Below, piece after piece: positions 25,782-35,180 of a stretch of DNA of 64,000 nt (the stretch's first letter is position 1; each line of letters opens with the position of its first letter). Under the pieces are notes generated by a model. That model saw nothing but the letters and a program-made list of their open reading frames with translations. It ran no database searches and had not been told where the DNA came from. This DNA is from AP-15 sp963812675. GTDB lineage: Bacteria > Pseudomonadota > Alphaproteobacteria > ATCC43930 > CGMCC-115725. The stretch covers positions 1-64,000 of the forward strand of contig CAWEWR010000012.1 in assembly GCA_963812675.1 (NCBI GenBank), written 5' to 3'. Position numbers and translations under genes: made by a program.

Positions 25782-26012
25782 GATCCGCCCCCAGATGACG
25801 AAATTTCAAAGTGAGTTGGCCAGCATTGACTTTGTCAGTCATTTGTTTCTCCTCGCGCACCAAGCTGACCTGCCCCCGCGGCCAGAAATGTTTATCCGCG
25901 GCAGCCCCGTCTGACCGCCCGCTTACTGCGCGTCGAGCGCTCACGTAGATTCAGCAGCGGCTGTCGTCAAGGCTTTGCAGCCGGAAGATGCCGGTGATGC
26001 TCATCCCGTGCA

Positions 26013-27740
26013 CTACTTTTCCACCAGCGACCAGACACCGTTCCAGCTGGTGCATGGGGCAGTGGTGCGAAACTGAGCGATGCGGTCGAGAAATACCTTG
26101 CTCGGCGGATCGCAGGGGTGAATGGCGAGACACGTCTCGAAACCAATGCGGGCCTCCTCCCAAGCCCCGCGCCGATATGCGTCGAGTGCTTCAACAGAGG
26201 CGTCACGCAGCGCCAGGCGCCCGCTCGCGACCTCACCTTTCTGGCCAAGCAACTCGAAAATCCGTTGCGGCTCAGTCTTGCCGACGACCAGCACCGAATC
26301 GATCTCCCGTGTCTCGACCGTATCGGCGGCGAGGCGATTGGTCGCTTCGCTGATCAGCACGCGCGTGCCGTAGGTCTTGTTGGCACCCTCGAGACGTGAC
26401 GCCAAATTCACGGTGTCGCCGATGACCGTATAATTTCTGGTCTGCTCCGAGCCGATACTGCCGACCACTACATCGCCCGTGGCGATGCCGATGCGTAGGT
26501 CGATTTCCGGGAAGCCGCGTTTGAGGCCCATGAGATCAGGCAGCTCGGCGCGAAATGCCGCAAGCCCCGTGAGTTGATCGAGCGCAGCGAGGCAAGCGAG
26601 ACGGGCCTGTTCGTCGGCGCCGGTGAAAGGCGGACCCCAGAACGCCATGATTGCATCACCGATATACTTGTCGATGATGCCGTTATGTCGTCGGACCGGG
26701 TCCGACATGACGCTCAGGTAACGGTTCAGCACGGTAACCAAGGCAGCCGCGGTCATTCCTTCGCTGAACGTCGTGAAATCTTTCATGTCGCAGAACAAGA
26801 TCGTCATCTCGCGCCGCGAACCTTTGCGATCGGTCAGCTCCGGCCGGTCGATCAGCCCGGCAACAATGCGGGGATCGACATATTTCCCGAACGTCTCGCG
26901 GATCTGCGCTTTGACCCGCAATTCGCCGACCATGCTGTTGAACGATTGCGTCAGGCGGCCAATTTCGTCTCGCGAGGTGATCGGCACGACAGTGTCAAGC
27001 GCGCCACCCTCAACCGCCGCGGTCCCAGCGAGTAATCGCCGTACTGGCCGCACCAGACCAAGGGTTACGGCGGCGGCAACGGTGATGCCGAGCGACGCGG
27101 CAATCGCCAACAGCACCAGGCCAATTTGAACCACATGCCGCTGGTAGGCACGGGTTCCGACGATGGCGGCGCCGGCGAGCCGACGCATCTCGCTGCGCGC
27201 GGCTTCGATTTTACGGTCGAAATCGTCCCGCCGATCGTCCAGCTCGCGTGGCAGTTCGGTTGTCAGCACCTTGTTGCCGACTTCGGCGGCGGCGAGCAGT
27301 TTGGAAAGAACAGCCTCATAACGCCGCCGTTCCTCCTGCAGCCACTCGATCCTGACATCGAGCCGCGCCAGAGCGATGTTGTCATCAAAGTCGAGCGGAT
27401 CAGCAATCTGTTCGTTGATGTGCTGGCGCGCTGCGGCGACCTCTTCATCGCTCGCCTTCCCGGTGGCTGCGATCCGCTGACGCAGGTCCTCGACTTTGGG
27501 CGCGTTGTCCGTCGGGTCCGCGAGGGCCAAGAGCAGTCGACGGGCATAGGCCAACTCTTCGACCGATCGGATGTTGGCGTCAGCCAGCGCGACGTAGGCA
27601 GGGAAATAGTTGTGATCGACGATGACGAGCTGGTCATCAACGGTGCGCGTCATGCGCATGCTCAGCAGCGCAACAACCGCCATCAGGATCAGCAGCCCGA
27701 CGGCGATGCCGAAAATCTTGATCCCGATGGTAAGGTGCAC
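26013..27740 (-). CDS. Membrane-bound class III adenylate/guanylate cyclase with HAMP domain
   Basis: From a GTG at 27740 (GGAG 8 bases before), a 575-residue protein begins. Transmembrane segment 1 is at about 5-27 and a mostly helical periplasmic sensor at 28-205. Transmembrane segment 2 is at 206-228 and HAMP at 230-281. The cyclase domain starts near 310 (MTILFCDMKDFTTFSE, KYIGDAIMAFWGPP, TVIGDTVNLASRLEG), and a short C-terminal TPR-like tail follows (YRRGAWEEARIGFETCLAI). An upstream ATG at 27797 gives 19 extra residues without a ribosome site. It senses something outside the inner membrane and makes a cyclic nucleotide in the cytoplasm. It stands alone. Confidence 0.9.
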   Translation of the reverse strand: MHLTIGIKIFGIAVGLLILMAVVALLSMRMTRTVDDQLVIVDHNYFPAYVALADANIRSVEELAYARRLLLALADPTDNAPKVEDLRQRIAATGKASDEEVAAARQHINEQIADPLDFDDNIALARLDVRIEWLQEERRRYEAVLSKLLAAAEVGNKVLTTELPRELDDRRDDFDRKIEAARSEMRRLAGAAIVGTRAYQRHVVQIGLVLLAIAASLGITVAAAVTLGLVRPVRRLLAGTAAVEGGALDTVVPITSRDEIGRLTQSFNSMVGELRVKAQIRETFGKYVDPRIVAGLIDRPELTDRKGSRREMTILFCDMKDFTTFSEGMTAAALVTVLNRYLSVMSDPVRRHNGIIDKYIGDAIMAFWGPPFTGADEQARLACLAALDQLTGLAAFRAELPDLMGLKRGFPEIDLRIGIATGDVVVGSIGSEQTRNYTVIGDTVNLASRLEGANKTYGTRVLISEATNRLAADTVETREIDSVLVVGKTEPQRIFELLGQKGEVASGRLALRDASVEALDAYRRGAWEEARIGFETCLAIHPCDPPSKVFLDRIAQFRTTAPCTSWNGVWSLVEK

Positions 27741-28181
27741 AGCCGGCTCCAATCGGCACAAACCCGGCCGCGCCCTTCCCGGCGGCCGACACGACAACGC
27801 GAATTTATAGCGGTGCGATGCCGCGTTGGGGGTAAATCGTCAGCGATAATGTACAATATGGAAATAAAGATCCCAGGAGTCCGATACCAACCCTCCAAGG
27901 TTCGCTCTGGACTCTTCCTGGAGGAAAGGGGATTCGGACCCTCGGTCCCACTGTGAACAGAACGGACATGCGAGGGCGCCGGCGCGAACGGCCGCCTCGC
28001 GTCGAAAGCACCTCAGCGAAAGGCGCGGGAGCAGGTCGCAGAGCTCTACCGGGTCGCTGTTGACGAGATAGATCGGATCATTAGACGCCCGAGTTAACTT
28101 CCCCAATCTTGGTCCATTGGAACCAGTACGACGAGGGGCGGACCTTCGAGCCTCAGCGTCGTTCCGGATCCGACAAATGCG
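27741..28181. other. Intergenic stretch, no confident gene
   Basis: Open frames here are short and unconvincing. On the minus strand, 27916-27950 resembles the 3' end of a tRNA (GGGTCCGAATCCCC) but has neither a proper T stem nor a 5' half. Confidence 0.5.
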
Positions 28182-28928
28182 CTACGCAGCGCGAATCCAC
28201 TCCGAGGGAATCGGCTGCGCCCGCTGGTCTGCAACGACTTTTCTACGGCGGGCCTGCTCGTCGGCGCTGATCGAAGCCGGATCCTCCCGGAACTCCGGGC
28301 CCATGGCCATGGCCTTCTTGACGGCCGGCCGCTCGCCGATCTCTTCCAGCCAGCGCTTTACATTCGGGAACTCGTCAATCTCGATCTTCCGGGTCGCCCA
28401 GCTCGATGCCCAGGGATAGCAGATCATATCGGCAATCGTGTATTGGCCGGCCGCGAGATAGCGCTTGTTGAACAAACCGAGGTTCATCACGCCGAAGATG
28501 CGATGCGCCTCATTGTCGAAGCGGCGCAGGGCGTAGGTGAGATCGCCGTTGTTTCCGCTCTCGGCCGCGCGACGGAAATGGCCTTGCTCGCCGAGCTTGG
28601 GACCCTGATTGGCCAATTGCCAACCGACCCACTGAGCGACATCGTATTTGCTGCGCGGATCCTGCGGGTAGTACCGACCGGTCTTCTCGGCGAGATACAT
28701 CATGATCGGCCCGGATTCGAAAATCGAGATCGGGGCGCCGCCGCCCATCGGCTCGTCGTCGACGATCGCTGGCATCCGGCCGTTCGGAGAAATCTTCAAA
28801 AATTCGGGAGTGAGCTGGTCCCCGCGGCCGATATTGATCGGTTTGATCGTGTAAGGGAGCCCCAACTCCTCGAGCAGAATGACGATCTTCTTGCCGTTTC
28901 CGGTCGGCCAAAAATAGAGGTCGATCAT
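28182..28928 (-). CDS. Glutathione S-transferase (YfcG/YghU-like)
   Basis: 248 residues. The N-terminal thioredoxin-like domain (about 1-85) has LYFWPTGNGKKIVILLEELG, the cis-proline segment PNGRMPAIVD and the glutathione-contacting FESGPIMMYLAEK. The C-terminal domain is all helical (VAQWVGWQLANQGPKLGEQG, then YTIADMICYPWASS). The TGNGKK start and GPKLGEQGHF segment fit the nu-class, disulfide-bond oxidoreductase type (E. coli YfcG/YghU) rather than detoxifying GSTs. The C-terminal extension after the usual KKAMA helix is about 40 residues and charged. It is cytoplasmic and monocistronic. Confidence 0.9.
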   Translation of the reverse strand: MIDLYFWPTGNGKKIVILLEELGLPYTIKPINIGRGDQLTPEFLKISPNGRMPAIVDDEPMGGGAPISIFESGPIMMYLAEKTGRYYPQDPRSKYDVAQWVGWQLANQGPKLGEQGHFRRAAESGNNGDLTYALRRFDNEAHRIFGVMNLGLFNKRYLAAGQYTIADMICYPWASSWATRKIEIDEFPNVKRWLEEIGERPAVKKAMAMGPEFREDPASISADEQARRRKVVADQRAQPIPSEWIRAA

Positions 28929-29436
28929 TGGGTCTTCTCCTGTTCAAAGTGGCAGAGCGCGGAGCACGGCGGTATGCCGGTAGCCGCACTCTAAACCATA
29001 ATCGTCCATCGAGGCAGTCGTGAGCAGACACGGGTCCCCCCCCGGGGCGGGCTTGATAACCGCAATCACCAGCCAGGTGTGTTGCGCTTGCAAAGCAGAA
29101 TGGAAGAGCCTCGGTCACCCCCAAAAAGCCCAGCTCCATTCAACCAATGATCAAGAACTTGGGTGCACCGACCTGGATATCGACATCACCGCACTGCAAT
29201 ATTGCATTATTGTTTTTGGGTCTTGTGAGGGGGGGTGGATTCCAATGGACGAAGCTTGTTTAATAGAATGTTTTGGCGAGCAGTGATGCGACTTTAAACA
29301 CGATCGTCAACAGGCCTGCCAGGCTACACCTCGCGCTTAGCTTAGAGCTCGACCGTCTACGCGACGCTTCGCCTGCGACTACCCCATACCAAAACCCTCT
29401 CCGGAATTACCGGTCGAGAATGGCGAATTTCCTAGG
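28929..29436. other. Intergenic stretch before the serine recombinase
   Basis: No gene is supported. AT content is higher than in the neighbours from about 29130 on. This stretch probably contains the lost left border of the integrative element, but no second copy of the tRNA-Glu 3' half was found in it. Confidence 0.45.
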
Positions 29437-29465
29437 TTGACAAGGAGGTATTTACCTCGTACCGA
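29437..29465 (+). promoter_or_regulatory. Recombinase promoter with palindromic operator
   Basis: A consensus -35 box TTGACA (29437-29442) is followed 17 bases later by a weak -10 (TACCGA, 29460-29465). Between them lies a perfect 14-base palindrome, GAGGTATTTACCTC (29445-29458). A repressor bound there would block the promoter. The recombinase ATG is at 29494. Boxes are seen in the sequence; the regulation is inferred. Confidence 0.55.
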
Positions 29466-29493
29466 AAAGAGATGATTATGGTATAAAGCGGCT

Positions 29494-30120
29494 ATGATCA
29501 AGCGTGTTGGGCTGTACCTTCGAGTCTCGACGAAAAATGGGCAAACCGTCGACAATCAACGTCAATCGGTCACGGACGGAATCCGGCGTCGGCGGGGATG
29601 GATCATCGCCGACGAATTTACCGACGAAGGCATCAGCGGCGGTAAAGGCCGTGACAAACGACCGGAGTTCGACCGCCTCCTGAAAGAGGTCGTCCGCGGC
29701 AAGATCGATATTGTTGCAGCGTGGTCCGTAGACCGGCTTGGCCGTTCGCTGCAGGACCTCGTTGGCTTTCTCGGCGAACTCAACGCCGCCGACTGTGACT
29801 TATACCTCGAGAAACAAGCCGTCGACACGACGACACCCGCCGGCAGGGCGCTCTTTCAAATGCTGGGCGTATTTGCAGAGTTCGAACGCTCGATCATTCA
29901 GGAGCGTATACACGCTGGGCTCGCCAGGGCGCGGCTTGTCGGCACGAAGAGCGGCAACCCGATCGGTCGGCCGAGGCTCGACACACCGAGAGAAGGGGCA
30001 ATCCGCGCAGCCTTGGCGAGCGGCAAGGGCATCCTCAAGACGGCGCGCGAGTGTGGCACCGGCAGCAGCGTGGTCCAGCGGATCAAAACAGAAATGACCC
30101 GTGCCAATAACACCGCGTGA
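29494..30120 (+). CDS. Serine recombinase (resolvase/invertase family)
   Basis: 208 residues. The N-terminal catalytic domain has the nucleophile in YLRVSTKNG (S12), DEFTDEGISGGK, and the arginine pair in VDRLGRSLQDL. The helix around AEFERSIIQERIHAGLARAR is the dimer/E helix. A C-terminal Hin-like helix-turn-helix (residues 165-200, GAIRAALASGKGILKTARECG) follows. This size fits resolvases/invertases, not the large serine integrases. No Hin-type inverted sites were recognised nearby. It converges on the terminase gene, has a palindromic operator upstream, and lies at the left end of the degraded element. It may act in resolution or inversion of that element. Confidence 0.9.
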   Translation: MIKRVGLYLRVSTKNGQTVDNQRQSVTDGIRRRRGWIIADEFTDEGISGGKGRDKRPEFDRLLKEVVRGKIDIVAAWSVDRLGRSLQDLVGFLGELNAADCDLYLEKQAVDTTTPAGRALFQMLGVFAEFERSIIQERIHAGLARARLVGTKSGNPIGRPRLDTPREGAIRAALASGKGILKTARECGTGSSVVQRIKTEMTRANNTA

Positions 30121-30228
30121 ACACGGATATTGGGACTGTTCATAAAGGCGAAAAGTTGGGCGATCCGCTTCGAGGCCCGGCTGCGCATTGCGTCGGTCGC
30201 TGGCATGAGGTTTCGGACCGAGCACCGG

Positions 30229-31644
30229 TCAGGTGGTATTTCGATACAATTCGTCAAACCGGGCACGCGCAGTGTCATACACCTCTTGAAGGCTCGGCTG
30301 CTTCGCGTATTCGACTTCGGCGAGAGTCGGTGGAGGTGGCGGTAAACCGGCTTTCTGGGCTTCGATCGCCGCCGCCTCGCGGCGGTAAACTTCGAAGATC
30401 GCCCAGCCGTTCATTTGCTCGACCAACAATTCGGTCGCGGCCCACACCAGGGCGTCAACGCGGTCCGGCGAATAACCAGCCGCCCGACGATCAAAGTCCG
30501 ACGTGAAATTCGTCATTTGATCCTCGAGCGGCGCGAACGTGCCGACATGGTGCATTCTGCCCTGTTCGTACAGCGCCGAAACCGGCTCGGCCCTGGTCAC
30601 CTTGCCGCGCGATGCCCGGACGGCAGTGAACGGCACATTGGAGTCGACCATGCGGATGGTGTTCTCCACCATTTCGCCGCCGTTGTTGACCTCGGCCACG
30701 ATTCGGTCGGCATGATGCGCCTGGTAAGCCGCGATGGCGATTTTTGCCCATTCGATAGGTTGATATCTTCCCGAGGCATCAGCCAACACATAGCCGTGGC
30801 CCTGGTGGTCTCTCCCGACGACGACGATGCCGGTTTCATCCGCGTCCTCACCGGACGTCACCGCGGGATCAACCGCAACAACAATTCTCGCCAGGTCCGG
30901 GGGACCCGCAGCCTGTCGCGCGGCGTCGATGATGCTGTGGCTCCACAATGCCCCTGGTGTGTCCTCGAGCAATTCTGCATTCAGCTCTTGTCGGCCGAGG
31001 CGGGTGCCCTCGTATTTCCGTATGACCTGGTCGAAAAATCCGGGCGCCAGGTTCGCACGATTTTCGTACGTCGAGCCGCGCGTCACGATTACGTCCCGGC
31101 CCTCGCGGGCCAGCAATTCGCGGATCAGCTTGGTCGGCCGAGGTGTCGTCGCGACGAGGCAGCGCGGGTGGCGTCCCAGCCTCAGCCCGAACTGCAGCAT
31201 GTCCCAGGTCTCGGGGTGTGACCAAGAAGCCAATTCGTCGCAAACCGCCGCATCATGCTGGGGACCGCGCAACCGATCGGGCTCCTCAGCACTAAATGTC
31301 GTGGCAATCGCTCCATTCGGCCAAATCAGCCGTCGTTTCGAGGGCTCGTAGATCGGCCGGAACTGTGGCGGCGCGACCGCAAGAATGCCGCTTTGTCCTT
31401 CCACCAGGACATCGCGCGCATCGGCAGCGGTTGCGGCGACGAGTGCGATCCTGCTGACTTGCCCGAAAGCCGCCTGGTCGCACACCCATTCTGCCAGGGT
31501 GCGGGTTTTTCCAAAACCTCGGCCAGCCAGTAATAACCAAATTTGCCACCAATCGCCCGGCGGTGGGAGTTGGTTTGGCCGCGCGACAGCTGGCCAGGAG
31601 TTCTCGAGCGCATCGGCGAGCTGCGCAGCAAAGGAATTAGGCAT
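30229..31644 (-). CDS. Phage terminase large subunit (Terminase_6/GTA type)
   Basis: About 471 residues from the ATG at 31644, which overlaps the TerS stop by 8 bases; longer upstream starts lie inside TerS. The ATPase has Walker A AGRGFGKT (40-47) and a Walker B segment AAVCDELASW. The C-terminal RNase H-like nuclease has AVDPAVTSGEDADETG and a late SPDRVDALVWAATEL motif with acidic residues. This is the packaging motor of tailed phages, closest in style to terminases of alphaproteobacterial GTA-like phages. All motifs look intact, but the portal gene that should follow is missing, so it is unlikely to package DNA by itself. Confidence 0.92.
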   Translation of the reverse strand: MPNSFAAQLADALENSWPAVARPNQLPPPGDWWQIWLLLAGRGFGKTRTLAEWVCDQAAFGQVSRIALVAATAADARDVLVEGQSGILAVAPPQFRPIYEPSKRRLIWPNGAIATTFSAEEPDRLRGPQHDAAVCDELASWSHPETWDMLQFGLRLGRHPRCLVATTPRPTKLIRELLAREGRDVIVTRGSTYENRANLAPGFFDQVIRKYEGTRLGRQELNAELLEDTPGALWSHSIIDAARQAAGPPDLARIVVAVDPAVTSGEDADETGIVVVGRDHQGHGYVLADASGRYQPIEWAKIAIAAYQAHHADRIVAEVNNGGEMVENTIRMVDSNVPFTAVRASRGKVTRAEPVSALYEQGRMHHVGTFAPLEDQMTNFTSDFDRRAAGYSPDRVDALVWAATELLVEQMNGWAIFEVYRREAAAIEAQKAGLPPPPPTLAEVEYAKQPSLQEVYDTARARFDELYRNTT

Positions 31645-32242
31645 CGACCACAGCTCCTTTGCAGCGACCATCTTCAAGCATCGGCGCCGCAGCGGTCGCC
31701 GCGTCAAGATCGCGCAGTGCCGCAACGACGGCCTCTCGTGCTTCCCGATATGGCGCCACCGCGCTTACGATCCGGGAGATCGCTGTGGCATAATCGGCAT
31801 TTAGCAGAACGTTGTTCTGGATATTCAATAATGGCCCGCGCTGCAGCTCGCCGGTCAGTCGGCCGCTATCCCGGAGATTTTCGTGCAGCCGCCCCGCCAG
31901 CAGCGCCAGTGCGTTGCCGTCGCCCAACTCCGAGGCCACGCCAAAGCCCTTGTAAAGTCCACTGCGAACAATACGATAATGGTCGATCAGCGCGAGAGAT
32001 TCGTCCGCGACGATTTCTTGGAGCTTATCTTTCGTCGCGCCGGCGCCCGCGATGTACGCGGCTCGCGCCTCCGCCGAAACATGATTGATCCAATGCCGCC
32101 GCAAGGCGTGATAGTCGATCTCGAATTTCCGTGCGGTTCCCTTGATCGACGCGCCAGCGGCAATAAGCCGCTCGATACGCATGCGCTCGAGATGATTACA
32201 TCCCTGGCAGCGCCCGGTTCGCGAACCCTTTTGCCGCGCCAT
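31637..32242 (-). CDS. Phage terminase small subunit-like protein
   Basis: 201 residues directly upstream of and overlapping TerL, which is the normal order. The start has a small Cys/His knuckle (CQGCNHLER) followed by a helix-turn-helix (RIERLIAAGASIKGTARKF, then YHALRRHWINH) that would recognise packaging DNA. The middle is helical (GAGATKDKLQEIVADESLAL), and the C-terminal tail is acidic/alanine-rich. The size and layout fit TerS proteins of the alphaproteobacterial phage type, though small subunits diverge quickly and the assignment leans on context. Confidence 0.75.
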   Translation of the reverse strand: MARQKGSRTGRCQGCNHLERMRIERLIAAGASIKGTARKFEIDYHALRRHWINHVSAEARAAYIAGAGATKDKLQEIVADESLALIDHYRIVRSGLYKGFGVASELGDGNALALLAGRLHENLRDSGRLTGELQRGPLLNIQNNVLLNADYATAISRIVSAVAPYREAREAVVAALRDLDAATAAAPMLEDGRCKGAVVDA

Positions 32243-32759
32243 TTATCTTCCCCACGATTATTTCTCGCTTAAAACGCCGTCAATCTGTATCTGCTGCAAT
32301 CCTGCGCCGAACACTGCAACCTATAGTCCGCAATTGCGGCGCGGTAATGGCGATGTGCAACCGGAAGCATAAGCCGGAGACGCAGAACATAATCCTGCGT
32401 GAGGCATTGGCTTGCGCGTAGGCCGCCTCTGACCTACTCGGTTAAGAGGCCCGCAGCACGGGGGGCTTGAGTTGAAAGCCAGGCCTCCCCTTCCGGCACC
32501 GAGTGGCCCGAAAAGACTATACTTACGATAGTTCTGCTGTGTGGGGCTCACCTGACCAACCCCGGACATCATCAAAACCGCTGCTGATGACCCAAAGCCG
32601 ACCTCGGGCAGGGCGCCCCTGAGAACTGGGTCGGGTGGAAAACGGTTGCCAATCACTGCTGTCGGACGTTGTGGTTTTCCCGCTGAGTTACGGCTGCTTG
32701 CTGGACCGGATTGTCCAACCAAGATCGACGACAAATTCATGAGGCTCCGCGGGACGGGA
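32243..32759. other. Non-coding stretch between TerS and the MFS remnant
   Basis: No open frame with a plausible ribosome site or protein-like composition was found on either strand. No repeat or hairpin stands out. Confidence 0.5.
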
Positions 32760-33530
32760 TCATCGGTTGGGCGATGGCGGCCGTAGCAGCAGGATGAGCA
32801 GGATGCCCAACGGCGACACCCAGGCAGTCACCCAGAACGCGTCGATATAGGAGAGCACGTAGGCCTCGCGGCGCACGAAGTTGGCGAGCACGCCGGCGCC
32901 CTGTGCTGCGGGGTCGCCAATTCCGGTGGCGCGGTTGCCGAACAGGCTCGCCAGCTGCGCCGTAGTCTGCTCGGTTGATTGAAAGCCGCTGATCACGTGT
33001 AATCCGATCAGGTTGGAATAGACCTGCTCACGCACGCGCACAAAGGTCTGGATCACCGCGCTGCCGATTTCATTGCCCAGCAGCAGGGCGACCTGGATCA
33101 TCGTGACCATCGCTGCCGCCAGCGGCGGCGTGATATTGGCAACGGCGAAGGTGATCAGCGCGGTAATCGCGAACGCGAGTCCGACAGCCGAGATCAGCTG
33201 CGAGATTATAAAATCATTCCCGCCCAGTCATGGGGTCAGTCCGGCATCGATCCAGCTGCCGATCGCGATCATCACAAAGCCGAACGCGATCAACTTCCGG
33301 GCGGTCGATTCGCTTCAGCAACAGCGCGACGAGTGGCACCAGCACGAATTGCGGCATCACGATCCAGTTCAAACGTGACCGATCTGCAAGGCACGCAGGT
33401 TCTGGACTCGGGTCAGGTAGTCGGGCAACACGAAAGAGGTCGCCTTCCCGCCGAAACCGTAGATTAAAATCAATACCGCCGGTACCGCGATTGCTGTCGA
33501 AACGCAACTCGGTTTCAGAAATGTTTCGGT
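32760..33530 (-). pseudogene. DHA2-type MFS transporter, C-terminal part, multiply frameshifted
   Basis: On the minus strand the readable order is LILIYGFGGKATSFVLP, then LNWIVMPQFVLVPLVALLLK, KLIAFGFVMIAIGSWIDAG, ISQLISAVGLAFAITALI, and PPLAAAMVTMIQVALLLGNEI to the end at 32760. This is the C-terminal half of a drug-efflux MFS protein of the 14-helix DHA2 family. At least three single-base shifts are needed, and there is no N-terminal half. It sits inside the phage gene order, so it is either an insertion into the element or a leftover from another recombination. No gene is supported in 33531-33941. Confidence 0.78.
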
Positions 33531-33941
33531 CTTGATCACCGGTCAACAGCGCTTCCGGCACTGTACGCGGTTCAGAATTGTCACCGGCCTCTGTTTCGCC
33601 GGGCTGGTCCCAGACTACGTCGAGGTCGGCAAGGATCGCCGGTGAAGAAATTGGTGGTGATCGTAGTGGTATCTTCCTTGCCACAGACGGCAGCGCGGGA
33701 GCGGGCGATCAGTGGCAGCGACGAGAACGAAACTGGTACAACTTGGGTTTTGTACTCAAGTTATTTCGCCAAACGTTGGACAGATCGCTTGATAGTCCTC
33801 TTAAAGTGCCATTCTCGGTAATGGTTATCGCCTTGTATGAGACACAACAGACTACCGAACGGGTGCGGACGATCAAGGCTTGGGTTTGTTTACGGGGAAT
33901 TTGGTAAGATCCGCTGTTCTCGGAACCGATGGGCAGCCCCG

Positions 33942-34766
33942 ATGTCCGAAGAGGAACGGCCTTTTTTAGAGGATGGCTCGCAGTTTGGGATTTCCGCCGC
34001 TACCTTCGCGGATACGGACCCAGATGAGCAGCGCGAACTCATGATCGCGTGGTTCCATCATAACTTCGAAGACCCGCAAAATGAAACTCCCTGGGATGGT
34101 GAGACAAAAAGCTACATGTACCTATGGGGTGGGCCGTATGACGCCGGAGAGCAGCTCTGGAACAAATTTGGTGACTTTGTTTCAGAAGATTTCATAAACG
34201 ATGTTGCCAAAGAAATACAGAGCGACGGAATATTCGATTGGGCTCCAAGCTCGAATTCCCCTTTTTATGATGATGGACGAGATGACGAGGACGAGGAACA
34301 GCCCGAGCCCCCGTCCCTTGATATCTATCTTGACGAGCCGAGTGATCGATACGGTTCTCTCGAAGAACAAGAGGCTCGCGCCCGTGCGAGAGCGGCCCTT
34401 GATGAACTTCAAAAAGTCTTAGACGCTTCTCGACCTATCGGTATTGGCCATAATCGACCACCGGCGGAGGAGGTAGAGGAGCCCACGGAGCCGGAGGAGA
34501 TGAAAGAGCTCCGGCCGGCGCTTCAGGAACTCAGCGCGGAGCTGGCCAAGCCGGAACCAACAATCAGCCTCGTCAAGCGATGGGCAACGCCACTCCGCAA
34601 TGCGCTGATTGCGAGCTCTAAATGGGGCTTAAAGAAAATTGATAAGGTGGTAGACGTCTTCATTGCCGGAGGTGTCATGTGGCTCACACAGCATGGTGAC
34701 CAATTGCAAAAAGCATTTGATGCAGTGGTCGCTTGGCTCGACATTGCTGCCAAATCTCTCTTTTAG
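33942..34766 (+). CDS. Acidic protein with a GIGHNRPP motif, unknown function
   Basis: 274 residues from the ATG at 33942. The N-terminal 100 residues are acidic and aromatic (HHNFEDPQNETPWDG, YLWGGPYDAGEQLW). An Asp/Glu-rich linker contains PIGIGHNRPP near residue 165, a short motif known from many uncharacterised alphaproteobacterial proteins. The C-terminal 70 residues are basic and amphipathic (LVKRWATPLRNALIASSKWG), with a weakly hydrophobic helix around VFIAGGVMW. Base composition is clearly less GC-rich than its neighbours. It is the only + strand gene inside the minus-strand phage block, a typical position for a cargo (moron) gene. The function is unknown. Confidence 0.72.
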   Translation: MSEEERPFLEDGSQFGISAATFADTDPDEQRELMIAWFHHNFEDPQNETPWDGETKSYMYLWGGPYDAGEQLWNKFGDFVSEDFINDVAKEIQSDGIFDWAPSSNSPFYDDGRDDEDEEQPEPPSLDIYLDEPSDRYGSLEEQEARARARAALDELQKVLDASRPIGIGHNRPPAEEVEEPTEPEEMKELRPALQELSAELAKPEPTISLVKRWATPLRNALIASSKWGLKKIDKVVDVFIAGGVMWLTQHGDQLQKAFDAVVAWLDIAAKSLF

Positions 34767-34820
34767 TGGGCCGGTGGGCTCACCGCCTGCATAACCGCAC
34801 CGAAAATGGCTGTGGCGTGG

Positions 34821-35180
34821 TCAGAACGGAATGTCCGTGTCTTCCTCGTCCGGGTTCCAGGCGCGGATCGGTTCGGGCGCTTTCGTTCGTCTGCCGATCT
34901 CGTAGCGCAAGCGGGTGAGCTTCTTCGGTGTCGCTCCCCAATAGAGCCACAGCTTCGCGACGGCATTGACGGGATCGTCGGGGATGCGGATCGATTTTGG
35001 CGCCTTCTCGCTGCCCCAAAGGGCGCGGAGTTCCGTATCGGTCATCCGGGTCGGGGTGCCGTTGGCGATTTCCTCCCGAAACTGATCGAGGCGCTCGAGC
35101 GACCATAGATGGCACAGATCACGGGCGGCCTTGCCGGCCTCCCAATTTGATCTCGAGCTCGGATTCCTCGCCGGTCGCAT
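34821..35180 (-). CDS. Small phage-type protein, unknown function
   Basis: Up to 119 residues, overlapping the end of the upstream gene by about 60 bases; the true start may be later. The sequence is hydrophilic with Trp-rich helices (LCHLWSLERLDQFREEI, TDTELRALWGSEK, AKLWLYWGATPKKL) and ends acidic (EEDTDIPF). It probably belongs to the early/replication module of the element, given the tight spacing with the two genes upstream. No family is recognised. Confidence 0.5.
   Translation of the reverse strand: MRPARNPSSRSNWEAGKAARDLCHLWSLERLDQFREEIANGTPTRMTDTELRALWGSEKAPKSIRIPDDPVNAVAKLWLYWGATPKKLTRLRYEIGRRTKAPEPIRAWNPDEEDTDIPF

Noticed and set aside
27916..27950. tRNA-like 3' end on the minus strand (GGGTCCGAATCCCC followed by TTTCCTCCA)
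   Set aside because: The T stem pairs poorly, the T loop lacks the invariant TTC, and no 5' half with a matching acceptor strand is present upstream. At most it is a decayed fragment.
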